Position numbers and translations under genes: made by a program. This document shows, one piece after another, positions 7,883 to 16,167 of a DNA stretch of 64,000 bases. The stretch is from Sphingomonas sp. JC676 (GTDB lineage: Bacteria > Pseudomonadota > Alphaproteobacteria > Sphingomonadales > Sphingomonadaceae), in assembly GCF_014489075.1 (NCBI RefSeq), contig NZ_JACTGR010000001.1, positions 310,001-374,000 on the forward strand, written 5' to 3'. The first letter of the stretch is position 1. Each line of letters opens with the position of its first letter. The notes beneath the pieces are model-generated. The model was not told where the DNA came from and made no database searches. It saw only the letters and a program-made list of their open reading frames with translations.

Positions 7883-8980
7883 TCAGGCGGGACGGGGCTG
7901 GGCGTCGAGGAAGGCGGCGACGTCCGCGAGGTCGACGGTCTTGTCGAGGAAGGTCTGCCCGATGCCCTTGGCGAGCAGGAAGGGGAGAGTGCCGGCGGCC
8001 ATCTTCTTGTCGTGAAGCATATGCTCGACCAGGCGCGCGCCGGTGGCGGTGATGCCGGCGGCCGCGAGGCCGTCGGGGAGGCCGATGGCGCGGAGATGGG
8101 TTGCGACGCGGGTCGCGTCCTGTCCGGGGCAGAGGCCCAGTCGCGCGGAGTAAGCGAAGGCGAGCGCCATGCCGGCTGCGACGCCTTCGCCGTGGAGGAG
8201 CTTCGAGGAGAAGCCGGTCTCGGCCTCAAGCGCATGGCCGAAGGTGTGGCCGAGATTGAGCAAAGCGCGCTTGCCGGTGGTCTCGCGTTCGTCCTCCGCG
8301 ACGATGCGGGCCTTGGCGGCGACCGAATGGGCGATGGCGGTTTCGCGGGCCTTGGGGTCGCCGGCGAGGAGCGCGGTGGCTTCTGCCTCGCACCACTCGA
8401 AGAAGGCGAAATCGTCGATCAGGCCGTATTTGACCACCTCGGCATAGCCGGCGCGGAGCTCCCGGGCCGGGAGCGTGTCGAGCACCTGCGGGTCGATCAG
8501 GACGAGCGCGGGCTGGTGGAAGGCGCCGACCAGATTCTTGCCGGCGCGGCTGTTGATCGCGGTCTTGCCGCCGACCGAGCTGTCGACCTGGGCGAGCAGG
8601 GTGGTGGGCACCTGGACGAAGTTGCAGCCGCGCTTGAGGATCGAGGTCGCGAAGCCGACCAGATCGCCGATCACGCCGCCGCCCAAGGCGATGACATGGT
8701 CGCTGCGCTCGACGCCGAGATCCAGCAGCCGGTCGGTGAGCGATTCGAGCTGCGCCCAGCTCTTGGTGGCTTCGCCGGGGGGCAGGATGATCGCCTCGCT
8801 CTCGATGCCGAGGCCCGCCTGGAGCGTGGCGAGATGGGGGCGGAGATTCTCGTCGGTGACGATGACGAAGCGGCGGCCTTTAGCCAGCGGAGCGAGATGC
8901 TCGCCGGCGCGGGCGAGCAGCCTGGCCTCGATGCGGACGTCATAGCTGCGCGCGCCGAGCGCGACGGGGACGATTGTCAC
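7883..8980 (-). CDS. aroB: 3-dehydroquinate synthase
   Basis: This 365-residue enzyme carries out the second step of the shikimate pathway, converting DAHP to 3-dehydroquinate with NAD+ and a divalent metal. Visible motifs are VIALGGGVIGDLVGFATS, PTTLLAQVDSSVGGKTAIN and the metal-binding NLGHTFGHALE. I start at the GTG at 8980 (VTIVPVALGARSYDV), which matches the usual AroB N-terminus and overlaps the aroK stop as GTGA. Longer in-frame extensions would cover aroK in another frame and are not credible. Together with aroK it forms the usual two-gene shikimate operon. Confidence 0.95.
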   Translation of the reverse strand: MTIVPVALGARSYDVRIEARLLARAGEHLAPLAKGRRFVIVTDENLRPHLATLQAGLGIESEAIILPPGEATKSWAQLESLTDRLLDLGVERSDHVIALGGGVIGDLVGFATSILKRGCNFVQVPTTLLAQVDSSVGGKTAINSRAGKNLVGAFHQPALVLIDPQVLDTLPARELRAGYAEVVKYGLIDDFAFFEWCEAEATALLAGDPKARETAIAHSVAAKARIVAEDERETTGKRALLNLGHTFGHALEAETGFSSKLLHGEGVAAGMALAFAYSARLGLCPGQDATRVATHLRAIGLPDGLAAAGITATGARLVEHMLHDKKMAAGTLPFLLAKGIGQTFLDKTVDLADVAAFLDAQPRPA

Positions 8981-9516
8981 GGGTGAATGGCCTTCAGGAT
9001 CGCATCGACGGTAGCGTCGTGCGGCGCTGCTATGCTGACGACGCGGATCGGCGCAAGCGCATAGAAGGGATTGCGGATGCGGGCGAGCTCGGCGAGCACC
9101 GCTTCGGGATCCTTGCCGCGCAGCAACGGACGGGTGTCGCGCTTGCGGACGCGCTCGGCGAGCACTGCGGGTTCGGCATCGAGCCACACCGCGATGGCAT
9201 GGTCGAGGATCAGTGCGCGGGTCGCTTCGTTGAGGAAGGCGCCGCCGCCGGTGGCGATCACCTTGGGCGTACCGTCGATCAGCCGGGCGATGACTCTCCG
9301 TTCGCCGTCGCGGAAGTGCGGTTCGCCGAAACGCTCGAAGATATCGGCGATCGTCATGCCCGCCGCGGTCTCGATCTCGGTATCGGCATCGACGAAGGGA
9401 AGATCCATGCGATGCGCGAGGCGGCGGCCAACGGTGGACTTCCCCGCCCCCATCAGTCCGATCAGGACAATCGGCTTGCCCGTCCAGCCACTTGCGCTCG
9501 CATGCATTTGTAACAT
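8977..9516 (-). CDS. aroK: shikimate kinase
   Basis: AroK phosphorylates shikimate using ATP. The P-loop GLMGAGKSTVG is near residue 19, followed by FVDADTEIE (shikimate-binding Asp), FRDGERRV, the GGGAF substrate loop, and the lid RDTRPLL. I choose the ATG at 9516 (MLQMHASAS); a second ATG at 9507 is possible and neither has a strong ribosome site. It is the first gene of the aroKB operon, reading leftward, and is transcribed away from the small membrane protein at 9591, leaving a 74-base region that must hold both promoters. Confidence 0.93.
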   Translation of the reverse strand: MLQMHASASGWTGKPIVLIGLMGAGKSTVGRRLAHRMDLPFVDADTEIETAAGMTIADIFERFGEPHFRDGERRVIARLIDGTPKVIATGGGAFLNEATRALILDHAIAVWLDAEPAVLAERVRKRDTRPLLRGKDPEAVLAELARIRNPFYALAPIRVVSIAAPHDATVDAILKAIHP

Positions 9517-9590
9517 TGTGCGGGGGGCTATACAGCGTGGTCGGGTCTCGGGCAAAAGGCCCGCGCAGTCACTCTTCCACGGACCATATC

Positions 9591-9728
9591 ATGTCCCGTT
9601 CGCTCGTTGCGTTGATCGTCGTCATAGTCGTGCTGGTGGGAGGCGTGTTCCTGCTTGCCGGGCGCAGCACCGAGAAGGAACCGGTCCGCGTGGAGAAGGT
9701 GGTCCCGCTTGAAAATCTCACGCGCTAG
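9591..9728 (+). CDS. 45-residue single-span membrane protein
   Basis: This tiny protein is essentially one hydrophobic helix (LVALIVVIVVLVGGVFLLAG) with a charged tail RSTEKEPVRVEKVVPLENLTR. It resembles the small conserved protein often found just upstream of the xerD region in sphingomonads, but I cannot name it. The ATG at 9591 opens the hydrophobic stretch directly. Its last 20 bases overlap the TTG-started gene at 9709, so the two are coupled. It is likely an inner-membrane peptide; no function can be inferred. Confidence 0.7.
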   Translation: MSRSLVALIVVIVVLVGGVFLLAGRSTEKEPVRVEKVVPLENLTR

Positions 9729-11499
9729 AGCCTCGCGGCTCGCACTGACGGCATTGTTGCTCGCCGGCGTCGCGGTGCCGGCGGTGGGCCAGCAGGATTC
9801 GCCCGAATCGCTGCTGCCGCCGGGATTCGACCAGCCCGCGACGCCCGCTCCGAGCCCCGCGCCCTCGCGGCCGGCCGATGGCGTGACCCCGCCGCCGATC
9901 GCGGCCGAGCCGCTGCCCGACTATCTGGCGCTGGGCAACGCAGCCGCTCTGGGCAATGCGCAGGAAGCGGCCGCCGAGCCGATCGACCTCTCGCAATATG
10001 AACTGCCCGATTATGCCAAGCACTCGCTGGCGCGGGTCGGCGCGTTCGCCTCGGGCAATGCTGGGTTTCCGGCGAATGCGTTCGGGGCGAGCGACGGACG
10101 GGTGCTCAAGACCTTGTTGCGGCGTCTCGACGCGCCGGTGGCGTCGCGCTGGGCGTCGATCGTGCTGCGCCGTGCGCTGATGTCGCCGCTCGACACGCCG
10201 GCGAACATCAACGGCGCGGACTTCGCCGCCGAGCGTGCCTGGGTGTTGCTGCGGATGGGCGAGGCGACCGCGGCGCGCGCCGTGGTCAACGATGTCGACA
10301 CCGACAATTACACGACCCTGCTCTATCTGGTGGCGATGCAGGCGGGGCTGGCGACGGGCGATCCCGGCGCCTTCTGCCCGCTCGCGGACGATGCGGCGGG
10401 GATTATCCACCAGCGCAGCTGGGCGCTCGCCCAGGCGATGTGCATGGGCCTGGCCGGCAAGCCGACCGAGGCGGGACAATTGCTGAGCGCGGCGCGCCAG
10501 GGGACCAGCCCGAGCGACATCGACAATCTGCTCGCCGAGAAAGTGCTCGGCACCGGGGCGCAGGGCCGCCGCGCGGTTACGATCGAATGGGCAGGCGTCA
10601 CCCAGCTGACAGCGTGGCGCTGGGGACTGGCGACGGCGACGGGCGTCGAGGTGCCGTCCGAACTCTATGCGACGGCGGGGCCGCAGGTCCGCTATTGGCA
10701 GGCATTGTCACCTTCGGTCGCGCCGGCGGCGCGTGCGCAGGCGGCCGAACTGGCGGCGACGTCGGGGGTCTTCTCCAATGCCGGGCTGGTCGATCTCTAT
10801 GGCGATATCGACGCGGACAGCGATGCGCCCGGCCCCGAGGCCGGCATCGCGCGCGATCTGCGCACCGCCTATACCGATGGCGATGCCGGCGGACGGGTCA
10901 AGGCGATCCAGGCGCTGTGGGACCAGGCCAATACGCCGCGCACCCAATATGCGCGGCTGATCCTGACCGCGCGCGCGGCATCGTGGATCCCCGCGAACAA
11001 CAATGTCGCCACCCCCGAGCGGCTGATCGCGTCGATGCTGTCAGCCGGCTATGACGGCCCGGCGATGGAATGGCGCGGCATGGTGAAGCCCGGCAGCGAA
11101 GGCTGGGCGCTGCTCGCGCTGGCGGACCAGGCGACGAGCCCGGTCTCGATCGGCGATTTCGACACCTATCGGGGCGCAGCGACGCCGCGCAAGGCACAGA
11201 TGCTGCTCGCCGGGCTGGCGGGGCTGGGCCGGCTGAAAGCCGCCGATGCCCAGAGTGGCGCGCAGGCGGTGGATGTGCGGATCGGCGGCGCCAATGCCTG
11301 GACGCGCGCGATCGACGCGGCAGGGCGGCGGGGCGAGCCCGGCACGGTCGCCTTGCTCGCCGCTGTGGGGATGCAGGCGCCCAACTGGGACTATGTGACG
11401 CCCGAGGCGCTATTCCACATCGTCGCGGCGATGCGCGCGGCGGGGATGGGCAATTATGCGCGGATGATCGCCATCGAGGCGGTCACGCGGACGGCTTGA
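9709..11499 (+). CDS. secreted protein of unknown function upstream of xerD
   Basis: A 596-residue protein with a signal peptide (KISRARASRLALTALLLAG, cleavage near AVG-QQ) and a proline-rich stretch around residues 45-65. The remainder is Ala-rich and helical with repeat-like segments (AERAWVLLRMGEATAARAV, LYLVAMQAGLATGDPGAF), suggesting a TPR-like solenoid in the periplasm. I start at TTG 9709 because GGAGAAGGTGG lies at the right distance and the signal sequence begins there; it overlaps the previous gene. Its stop overlaps xerD by TTGA. I recognise the placement (in front of xerD) but not a defined function. Confidence 0.75.
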   Translation: MKISRARASRLALTALLLAGVAVPAVGQQDSPESLLPPGFDQPATPAPSPAPSRPADGVTPPPIAAEPLPDYLALGNAAALGNAQEAAAEPIDLSQYELPDYAKHSLARVGAFASGNAGFPANAFGASDGRVLKTLLRRLDAPVASRWASIVLRRALMSPLDTPANINGADFAAERAWVLLRMGEATAARAVVNDVDTDNYTTLLYLVAMQAGLATGDPGAFCPLADDAAGIIHQRSWALAQAMCMGLAGKPTEAGQLLSAARQGTSPSDIDNLLAEKVLGTGAQGRRAVTIEWAGVTQLTAWRWGLATATGVEVPSELYATAGPQVRYWQALSPSVAPAARAQAAELAATSGVFSNAGLVDLYGDIDADSDAPGPEAGIARDLRTAYTDGDAGGRVKAIQALWDQANTPRTQYARLILTARAASWIPANNNVATPERLIASMLSAGYDGPAMEWRGMVKPGSEGWALLALADQATSPVSIGDFDTYRGAATPRKAQMLLAGLAGLGRLKAADAQSGAQAVDVRIGGANAWTRAIDAAGRRGEPGTVALLAAVGMQAPNWDYVTPEALFHIVAAMRAAGMGNYARMIAIEAVTRTA

Positions 11500-12443
11500 C
11501 CGAGTCCGTTGATTTTCCGCCTGGGGCCGCCGGGGCCGATGATCGCGCGCTGATCGAGCGCTTTCTCGAGATGATGCAGGCTGAGGCGGGTGCCGCGGCC
11601 AATACGATCGCAGCCTATGAGGCCGACCTCAGGATCGCGTCCGAGACGCTGGGCGGCAGGCTGGGCGAGGCAGATGCCGACGCGCTCGAACGGCTGGGCG
11701 GCGAATGGCTGGCGCTGGCGCGATCGACGGTGGCGCGCAAATCGGCGGCCTTGCGACGGTTCTTCGCGTTCCTGGCCGATGAAGGCTTCCGGAGCGACGA
11801 TCCGGGCGGCGCGCTGCCACGGCCGGGGACGGCACGGGCGCTACCCAAGGTGTTGAGCACCGGCGATGTCGACCAATTGTTCGCGGCGATCGCCGAGCGA
11901 CAGGCACGGGTGCCGCCCGATCCGCGCGACCTGCGGCTGCTCGCTTTGGTCGAACTGCTCTATGGTTCCGGGCTGCGCGCGACCGAACTGGTATCGCTGC
12001 CGCGCAACGCCATCCATCCCGACCGGCCTTATCTGATCCTGAAGGGCAAGGGCGGGCGCGAGCGGCTGGTGCCGATATCCGACCGCGCCCGGGCGGCGGT
12101 GGCAGTGTGGCGCGACCATGTCGCGGCGGACCGGGCCTGGCTGTTCCCCTCGGGCAAGAAACACCTCTCGCGGGTGCGACTCTATCAGCTGATCCGCGCG
12201 CTCGCCGCCGAGGCGGGGATTCCGCCCGACCGGGTGAGCCCGCACGTGCTGCGCCATGCCTTCGCCACGCACCTGCTCGAAGGCGGCGCGGACCTGCGTG
12301 CTCTGCAGGCGATGCTGGGCCATGCGGACATCGCGACGACGGAGATCTACACTCATGTCGACAGCAAAAGGCTGGTCGAGCTGGTCAATGCGAGACATCC
12401 TCTGGGTGAGGCGCTCGTTGACGTGAAGCGCGGCCCGGCGTAG
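11496..12443 (+). CDS. xerD: tyrosine recombinase XerD
   Basis: XerD, with XerC at dif, resolves chromosome dimers at division. The 315-residue protein has an N-terminal SAM-like core-binding domain ([20 protein letters not shown]) and a catalytic domain with the full set: Arg in GSGLRATEL, Lys in [12 protein letters not shown], HxxR in [17 protein letters not shown], His in [12 protein letters not shown], and the Tyr of TEIYTHV. The start is inferred at TTG 11496 in a TTGA overlap with the upstream stop; the next ATG (11571) would cut into the core-binding domain. It is housekeeping rather than a phage integrase: no att repeats or mobile genes are nearby. Confidence 0.92.
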   Translation: MTESVDFPPGAAGADDRALIERFLEMMQAEAGAAANTIAAYEADLRIASETLGGRLGEADADALERLGGEWLALARSTVARKSAALRRFFAFLADEGFRSDDPGGALPRPGTARALPKVLSTGDVDQLFAAIAERQARVPPDPRDLRLLALVELLYGSGLRATELVSLPRNAIHPDRPYLILKGKGGRERLVPISDRARAAVAVWRDHVAADRAWLFPSGKKHLSRVRLYQLIRALAAEAGIPPDRVSPHVLRHAFATHLLEGGADLRALQAMLGHADIATTEIYTHVDSKRLVELVNARHPLGEALVDVKRGPA

Positions 12444-12454
12444 CCCGCAGCCCC

Positions 12455-13402
12455 ATGACGACCTTCCTCGATTTCGAGAAGCCGATCGCCGAGCTGCAGA
12501 GCCGGATCGACGAGCTGCGCAACACCGCCGAGGGCGGCGAAGTGAATATCGACGCGGAGATCGGACCGCTCCAGGCCAAGTCCGACAAGCTGCTGCTCGA
12601 CACCTATGCCCGGCTGACGCCGTGGCAAAAGACCCAGGTGGCGCGCCACCCGGAGCGGCCGCATTTCAAGCATTATGTCGCCGGGCTGATCGAAGACTTC
12701 ATGCCGCTGGGCGGCGACCGCGCATTTGCCGACGACGCCGCGATCATCGGCGGGCTTGGGCGCTTCCGCGGACGCCGGGTGATGGTGATCGGCCATGAGA
12801 AGGGCGACGATACTGCGAGCCGGCTCAAGCATAATTTCGGGATGGGCAAGCCGGAAGGATATCGCAAGGCGATCCGACTGATGCAGCTCGCCGACCGGTT
12901 CGGGCTGCCGGTGATCACCCTGGTTGACACGTCGGGCGCGTTCCCGGGCGTTCAGGCCGAGGAGCGCGGCCAGGCCGAGGCGATCGCGCGCTCGACCGAG
13001 CAGTGCCTCAATTTGGGCGTGCCCTTGGTCGCGGCGATCCTGGGCGAGGGCGGTTCGGGCGGCGCGGTGGCGCTGGCGGCGGGCAATACCGTGCTGATGA
13101 TGGAGCATGCGGTCTATTCGGTGATCTCGCCCGAGGGCTGCGCCTCGATCCTGTGGCGCACCGCCGACAAGGCCGCCGACGCCGCCGAGGCGATGAAGGT
13201 GACCGCGCAGCATCTGAAGGAACTGGGCGTGATCGATCGGATCGTCCCTGAGCCGTTGGGCGGGGCGCATCGCGCACCGGGCGTGGCGGTGCAGGCGCTG
13301 GGCGATGCAATCGCGGAGTCGCTGGACGCGCTGAAGGGGCTGTCGCCCGAATCGCTGCGCCAGGCACGGCGGGCGAAGTTCCTGGCGATGGGCCGGGCCT
13401 GA
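12455..13402 (+). CDS. accA: acetyl-CoA carboxylase carboxyltransferase subunit alpha
   Basis: AccA forms, with AccD, the carboxyltransferase that moves CO2 from carboxybiotin to acetyl-CoA, giving malonyl-CoA for fatty acid synthesis. At 315 residues it is the normal length. Visible family sequence includes the N-terminal [18 protein letters not shown] coiled segment, [39 protein letters not shown], and the [15 protein letters not shown] oxyanion region. It lies 11 bases after xerD and is probably co-transcribed. It ends convergent with the HAD phosphatase gene. Confidence 0.96.
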   Translation: MTTFLDFEKPIAELQSRIDELRNTAEGGEVNIDAEIGPLQAKSDKLLLDTYARLTPWQKTQVARHPERPHFKHYVAGLIEDFMPLGGDRAFADDAAIIGGLGRFRGRRVMVIGHEKGDDTASRLKHNFGMGKPEGYRKAIRLMQLADRFGLPVITLVDTSGAFPGVQAEERGQAEAIARSTEQCLNLGVPLVAAILGEGGSGGAVALAAGNTVLMMEHAVYSVISPEGCASILWRTADKAADAAEAMKVTAQHLKELGVIDRIVPEPLGGAHRAPGVAVQALGDAIAESLDALKGLSPESLRQARRAKFLAMGRA

Positions 13403-13411
13403 GCCCTCCCG

Positions 13412-14074
13412 TTACCGCTGACTGAGCAGCAACGCTTCGGCGTTTGAAGCGTCAATGCCGAGCCCGGCATAGTCGGCGATGCGCGGATGCGGCGTTTCGA
13501 GCGGCTTGTGGTGCGTCGCGGTGACGACGACCACGCTGGCGCCCGCAGCCTCCGCAGCGGCGATTCCGGCGGGCGAGTCTTCGAACACCAGACAATCTGC
13601 GATCGGCTGACCAAGTTGCCTGGCGGCAAGCAGGAAGCAGTCCGGCGCGGGCTTGCCATGGGCGACGTCTTCCGCGGTTACCAGAACATGGGGCGTCGGG
13701 AGGCCAGCCGCCTCGATCCGGCGCAGCGCGAGCAAGCGCGGCGCCGAGGTGACGATCGCCCAGCGATCGGCGGGCAGCGCGCCGAGAAAGGCGGCGGCGC
13801 CGGCGATCGCATCGACGCCGTCCATGTCGGCCATCTCGGCCAGGGTCAGCGCGGCGGCTTCGGTGTCGGGGTCGATACCGGGCAGCGCGAGGCTGCGAAT
13901 CGTCTGCACAGCCTGAACGCCGTGGATCGTCGGCAGGAAGGTTTCGACATCGAGGCCGTGGCGCAGTGCCCAGGCGGTCCAGACGCGCTCGGCGGCGGCG
14001 ATCGAACTCAGGATCGTCCCATCCATGTCGAACAGGAAGGCGGCGAAGCGGCGCTCTGCGAAAGGTACGGGCAT
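13412..14074 (-). CDS. HAD family sugar-phosphatase-like hydrolase
   Basis: A 220-residue HAD-IA hydrolase. Motif I is FLFDMDGTIL (nucleophile Asp at about 15), motif II is IVTSAPR, Lys is in HGKPAPDCFLLA, and motif IV is VFEDSPAGIAAA. The alpha cap lies between motifs I and II. The set resembles beta-phosphoglucomutase/YfbT-type sugar phosphatases; GKPAPDCF and EDSPAG are typical of that branch. I start at ATG 14074, which follows GCGGAGGCC; the in-frame sequence further upstream is not conserved-looking. Substrate is unknown. It is a single gene, convergent with accA. Confidence 0.8.
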   Translation of the reverse strand: MPVPFAERRFAAFLFDMDGTILSSIAAAERVWTAWALRHGLDVETFLPTIHGVQAVQTIRSLALPGIDPDTEAAALTLAEMADMDGVDAIAGAAAFLGALPADRWAIVTSAPRLLALRRIEAAGLPTPHVLVTAEDVAHGKPAPDCFLLAARQLGQPIADCLVFEDSPAGIAAAEAAGASVVVVTATHHKPLETPHPRIADYAGLGIDASNAEALLLSQR

Positions 14075-14272
14075 CGGCCTCCGCTTAGGGCCGGCGCGGA
14101 CGGCGAACAATCCCGCCACGGCCTGAGGAAGAGAAGGCCGGCGGAGCGGGCGTTCCGGCGTCGCAATATTGGACGATAAGCCCCTGGAATCTAGCTTCGG
14201 CGCGCGTTGACACGATTACCCGACCCTGATTTGTTGCAGGCGGATGCACCAAGCATCGAAGGGGGAAGTCGA

Positions 14273-14608
14273 ATGAAGAAGGGGGTAATTCTCGTTTTAT
14301 TGGCAGGGCAGGCGCTTGCGGGCTGTGCATCGACGCAGAAGGTGCTCGCCAAGGAGCCTACCGAAGTGTTCCATTCGGCCAAAAGCCAGAACGAAGTAGC
14401 TTTTTGTCTGGCGAACAAGAACAACACTTCGCCATTGGATCGCGATGACGGATCGAAGACCGTCCTGCTCAAGAATGGGTATGGAGCGGTTTCTCTCGCT
14501 TTCACGGTTTACAAGGACGGCGACGGGAGCCGTATCGAATATCGCAAGGCGTTCGGCACGATTGGCGGCGCCTGGAAGCAATGTGTGGGGCTGAAGGACG
14601 AGAAGTAA
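14273..14608 (+). CDS. small lipoprotein, function unknown
   Basis: The 111-residue product has a classic lipoprotein signal: MKKGVILVLLAGQALAGC with the acylated Cys at 18 (lipobox LAGC). The mature part (STQKVLAKEPTEVFHSAKS, then VAFCLANKNNT and FGTIGGAWKQCVGLKDEK) has two further cysteines that could form a disulfide. The start at 14273 follows GGGGGAAG. I do not recognise the family. It stands alone, followed by the hairpin that serves the pilin genes on the other strand. Base composition is somewhat less GC-rich than its neighbours. Confidence 0.7.
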   Translation: MKKGVILVLLAGQALAGCASTQKVLAKEPTEVFHSAKSQNEVAFCLANKNNTSPLDRDDGSKTVLLKNGYGAVSLAFTVYKDGDGSRIEYRKAFGTIGGAWKQCVGLKDEK

Positions 14609-14677
14609 GAAGCCGCAGGCTATGGCCTGCCTGAGGGCAGGCCGCTCGCTGGCTCCTTAAGGCTTGAGCAATAGAAA

Positions 14678-14705
14678 GGGCGGCGGAACCGGAGTTCCGC
14701 CGCCC
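14678..14705 (-). terminator. terminator after the pilin cluster
   Basis: GGGCGGCGGAA and TTCCGCCGCCC form an 11-bp perfect stem with a 6-base loop. On the minus strand it is followed by a TTTCT run, so it fits a Rho-independent terminator at the end of the Flp pilin genes; in the plus direction there is no T-run. Confidence 0.7.
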
Positions 14706-14728
14706 TCTGAATTTCAGCCGATAAAGGC

Positions 14729-14899
14729 TTAGGTGGCCTTCATGTTCGACGACACGTTGGTGAAGGTCTTTTTGAGCTGATTGCCCAGACCCTGCATCGC
14801 GGCGATGGCGGCGACGGCAATCAACGCGGCAATCAGGCCATATTCGATCGCGGTCGCCGCGCGCGTCTGACGGAGCAACGTCAACAACTTGCGAGCCAT
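14729..14899 (-). CDS. Flp family type IVb pilin, copy 1
   Basis: A 56-residue Flp/Fap pilin, the structural subunit of Tad (tight adherence) pili. A short basic leader (ARKLLTLLRQTRA) precedes the processing site A|ATAIEYGL, with the hallmark Glu5-Tyr6 of mature Flp pilins, then a hydrophobic stretch and the tail NQLKKTFTNVSSNMKAT. The residue before the cut is Ala, not the more usual Gly. It differs from copy 2 at only five positions, so the pair is a recent tandem duplication. The start at 14899 follows AAGGAACA on its strand. No Tad assembly genes lie in this window. Confidence 0.88.
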   Translation of the reverse strand: MARKLLTLLRQTRAATAIEYGLIAALIAVAAIAAMQGLGNQLKKTFTNVSSNMKAT

Positions 14900-14913
14900 T
14901 TTTTGTTCCTTAA

Positions 14914-14951
14914 AAAAGGGGTGGCGAAACTCGTGTCTCGCCACCCCTTTT
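14914..14951 (-). terminator. intercistronic hairpin between pilin copies 2 and 1
   Basis: AAAAGGGGTGGCGA pairs perfectly with TCGCCACCCCTTTT (14-bp stem, 10-base loop), leaving A and T runs on both sides. It lies just downstream of pilin copy 2 and upstream of copy 1 on the minus strand. It can act as a terminator or as a partial attenuator that stabilises the upstream mRNA. Confidence 0.6.
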
Positions 14952-14971
14952 CAAACTCGGTTGATAAAGGC

Positions 14972-15142
14972 TTAGGTGGCCTTCATGTTCGACGACACGT
15001 TGGTGAACGTCTTCGTCAGCTGATTGCCCAGACCCTGCATCGCGGCGATCGCGGCCACGGCGATCAGCGCGGCGATCAGGCCATATTCGATTGCGGTCGC
15101 AGCGCGGGTGTCGCGCAGCATCGTCAGAAACTTTCTAACCAT
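14972..15142 (-). CDS. Flp family type IVb pilin, copy 2
   Basis: A 56-residue pilin (MVRKFLTMLRDTRA, then ATAIEYGLIAALI, ending in TFTNVSSNMKAT), nearly identical to the neighbouring copy 1: Val2, Phe5, Met8, Asp11 and Thr43 are the only differences. The Glu-Tyr pair of mature Flp subunits is intact and the pre-cleavage residue is Ala. Stop TAA is at 14974-14972 and the ATG at 15142; GAAGGATACC lies upstream. It sits between two hairpins, so it may be translated from its own or a processed transcript. Confidence 0.88.
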   Translation of the reverse strand: MVRKFLTMLRDTRAATAIEYGLIAALIAVAAIAAMQGLGNQLTKTFTNVSSNMKAT

Positions 15143-15165
15143 ATCGGTATCCTTCGAAAGAAAAA

Positions 15166-15191
15166 GGGCGGCAGACCGAAGTCCACCGCCC
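15166..15191 (-). terminator. intercistronic hairpin between pilin copies 3 and 2
   Basis: GGGCGG pairs with CCGCCC, and an inner GAC/GTC stem closes a CGAA tetraloop after a CA/CA internal loop. On the minus strand a TTTTTC run follows. This is the same arrangement seen after pilin copies 1 and 2, a terminator-like hairpin behind each gene. Confidence 0.5.
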
Positions 15192-15217
15192 CGTTTTCGT
15201 CACTTAGGTTTGAAAGC

Positions 15218-15385
15218 TTACGAAGCCTTCATGTTCGACGTCACGTTGCCGAAGGTCTTGTTGAGCTGGTTGCCCAGACCCTGCATCGCTGCGATGGCGG
15301 CGACGGCGATCAGAGCGGCGATCAGGCCGTACTCGATCGCGGTGGCGCCCTTGGAATTCTTAAGGAAGTTGCGAATCTTCTTCAT
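15218..15385 (-). CDS. Flp family type IVb pilin, copy 3
   Basis: A 55-residue pilin with leader KKIRNFLKNSKG, processing site G|ATAIEYGL and tail NQLNKTFGNVTSNMKAS. The hydrophobic core is identical to copies 1 and 2, but the leader and tail have diverged and the residue before the cut is Gly, the usual choice for the CpaA/TadV prepilin peptidase. I use the ATG at 15385, which follows ATGGAGACCGGT; an upstream ATG at 15421 would add 12 unconserved residues. A 133-base region upstream could hold the promoter of copies 3 to 1. Confidence 0.88.
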   Translation of the reverse strand: MKKIRNFLKNSKGATAIEYGLIAALIAVAAIAAMQGLGNQLNKTFGNVTSNMKAS

Positions 15386-15518
15386 ACCGGTCTCCATCGT
15401 CCCAGAAATTGCTTCATTCACCGGCCAACCCCGGAATTCTCCAGATCGGCATCGCTGACACTAAGGAGGGGAAGTAAAGAAACGCCTAAACCGATACGTT
15501 ACGATTACGTTATGGATA

Positions 15519-15701
15519 TCAATGTGCGGACTGGACCTTGTCGCTGACATTGATCCACATGTCCGTGGTGACGCCGGCCAACGCGATCAGCGCGCTCATC
15601 AGCGCGAGCACGATCAGCGCCAGGATCAGCCCGTACTCGATCACGGTTGCGCCGCGCTGATCGCTGATCAGCGTGCGGAAAAAACGGATCGGGGCTCGCA
15701 T
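15519..15701 (-). CDS. divergent Flp-type pilin, copy 4
   Basis: A 60-residue protein (MRAPIRFFRTLISDQRG, then ATVIEYGLILALIVLAL, ending in NVSDKVQSAH). The G|ATVIEYGL site and Glu-Tyr pair mark it as a Flp-type pilin, but the hydrophobic core and tail differ clearly from copies 1-3, so it may be a minor pilin. Start 15701 follows GGAGATGAGG. It is the first of the four in the direction of transcription, separated from copy 3 by 133 bases, and is divergent from mutT across about 55 bases. Confidence 0.82.
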   Translation of the reverse strand: MRAPIRFFRTLISDQRGATVIEYGLILALIVLALMSALIALAGVTTDMWINVSDKVQSAH

Positions 15702-15756
15702 CGACGCCTCATCTCCTGCAGGACACATGCCTTCATATTAGGAAAGAGATTACGGA

Positions 15757-16167
15757 GTGCTTAGCGATTCCCCGCTTTTACTCGTTGTCGCCGTCGCGCT
15801 GATCGACGGCGAAGGGCGTGTGCTGGTCCAGCAACGGCCCGAGGGCAAGCCGATGGCTGGCCTGTGGGAATTCCCGGGCGGCAAGATCGAGCCCGGCGAA
15901 CTGCCTGAAGCGGCACTGATCCGCGAGATCGGCGAGGAACTGGGCGTCGAGCTGGCGCGCGGCGCGCTGACGCCGGCCATCTTCGCGAGTGAAGGGCTGG
16001 GCGCCCGGCACCTGTTGCTGCTGCTCTATCTCGCGTGCGAATGGCGGGGCGAGCCCGAGGCGCGGCACGCGACCGCGCTGCAATGGCTGCGGCCGGCTGA
16101 ACTGCGCGGGCTGGCGATGCCGCCGGCGGACGAGCCGCTGATCGGGCTGCTCGAGAAGCTGGTCTAG
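15757..16167 (+). CDS. mutT: Nudix hydrolase MutT (8-oxo-dGTP diphosphatase)
   Basis: MutT removes oxidised dGTP from the nucleotide pool. The Nudix box GGKIEPGELPEAALIREIGEELGV at about residues 41-64 is complete (G-x5-E-x7-REIGEELG). FPGG, the preceding VQQRPEGKPMAGLWEF and the C-terminal LQWLRPAEL are typical of MutT itself. I start at GTG 15757, with GGAAAGAG about 9 bases upstream; 136 residues is the usual length. The stop shares the bases CTAG with the stop of the convergent methyltransferase gene. Confidence 0.88.
   Translation: MLSDSPLLLVVAVALIDGEGRVLVQQRPEGKPMAGLWEFPGGKIEPGELPEAALIREIGEELGVELARGALTPAIFASEGLGARHLLLLLYLACEWRGEPEARHATALQWLRPAELRGLAMPPADEPLIGLLEKLV

Noticed and set aside
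11496..12443. Phage or integron integrase
   Set aside because: Sequence, length and the accA neighbourhood fit chromosomal XerD; no att repeats or mobile genes are near.
14729..15385. Possible CRISPR or tandem DNA repeat
   Set aside because: The periodicity of about 240 bases comes from paralogous pilin genes with intact frames and differing leaders, not from short repeats with spacers.
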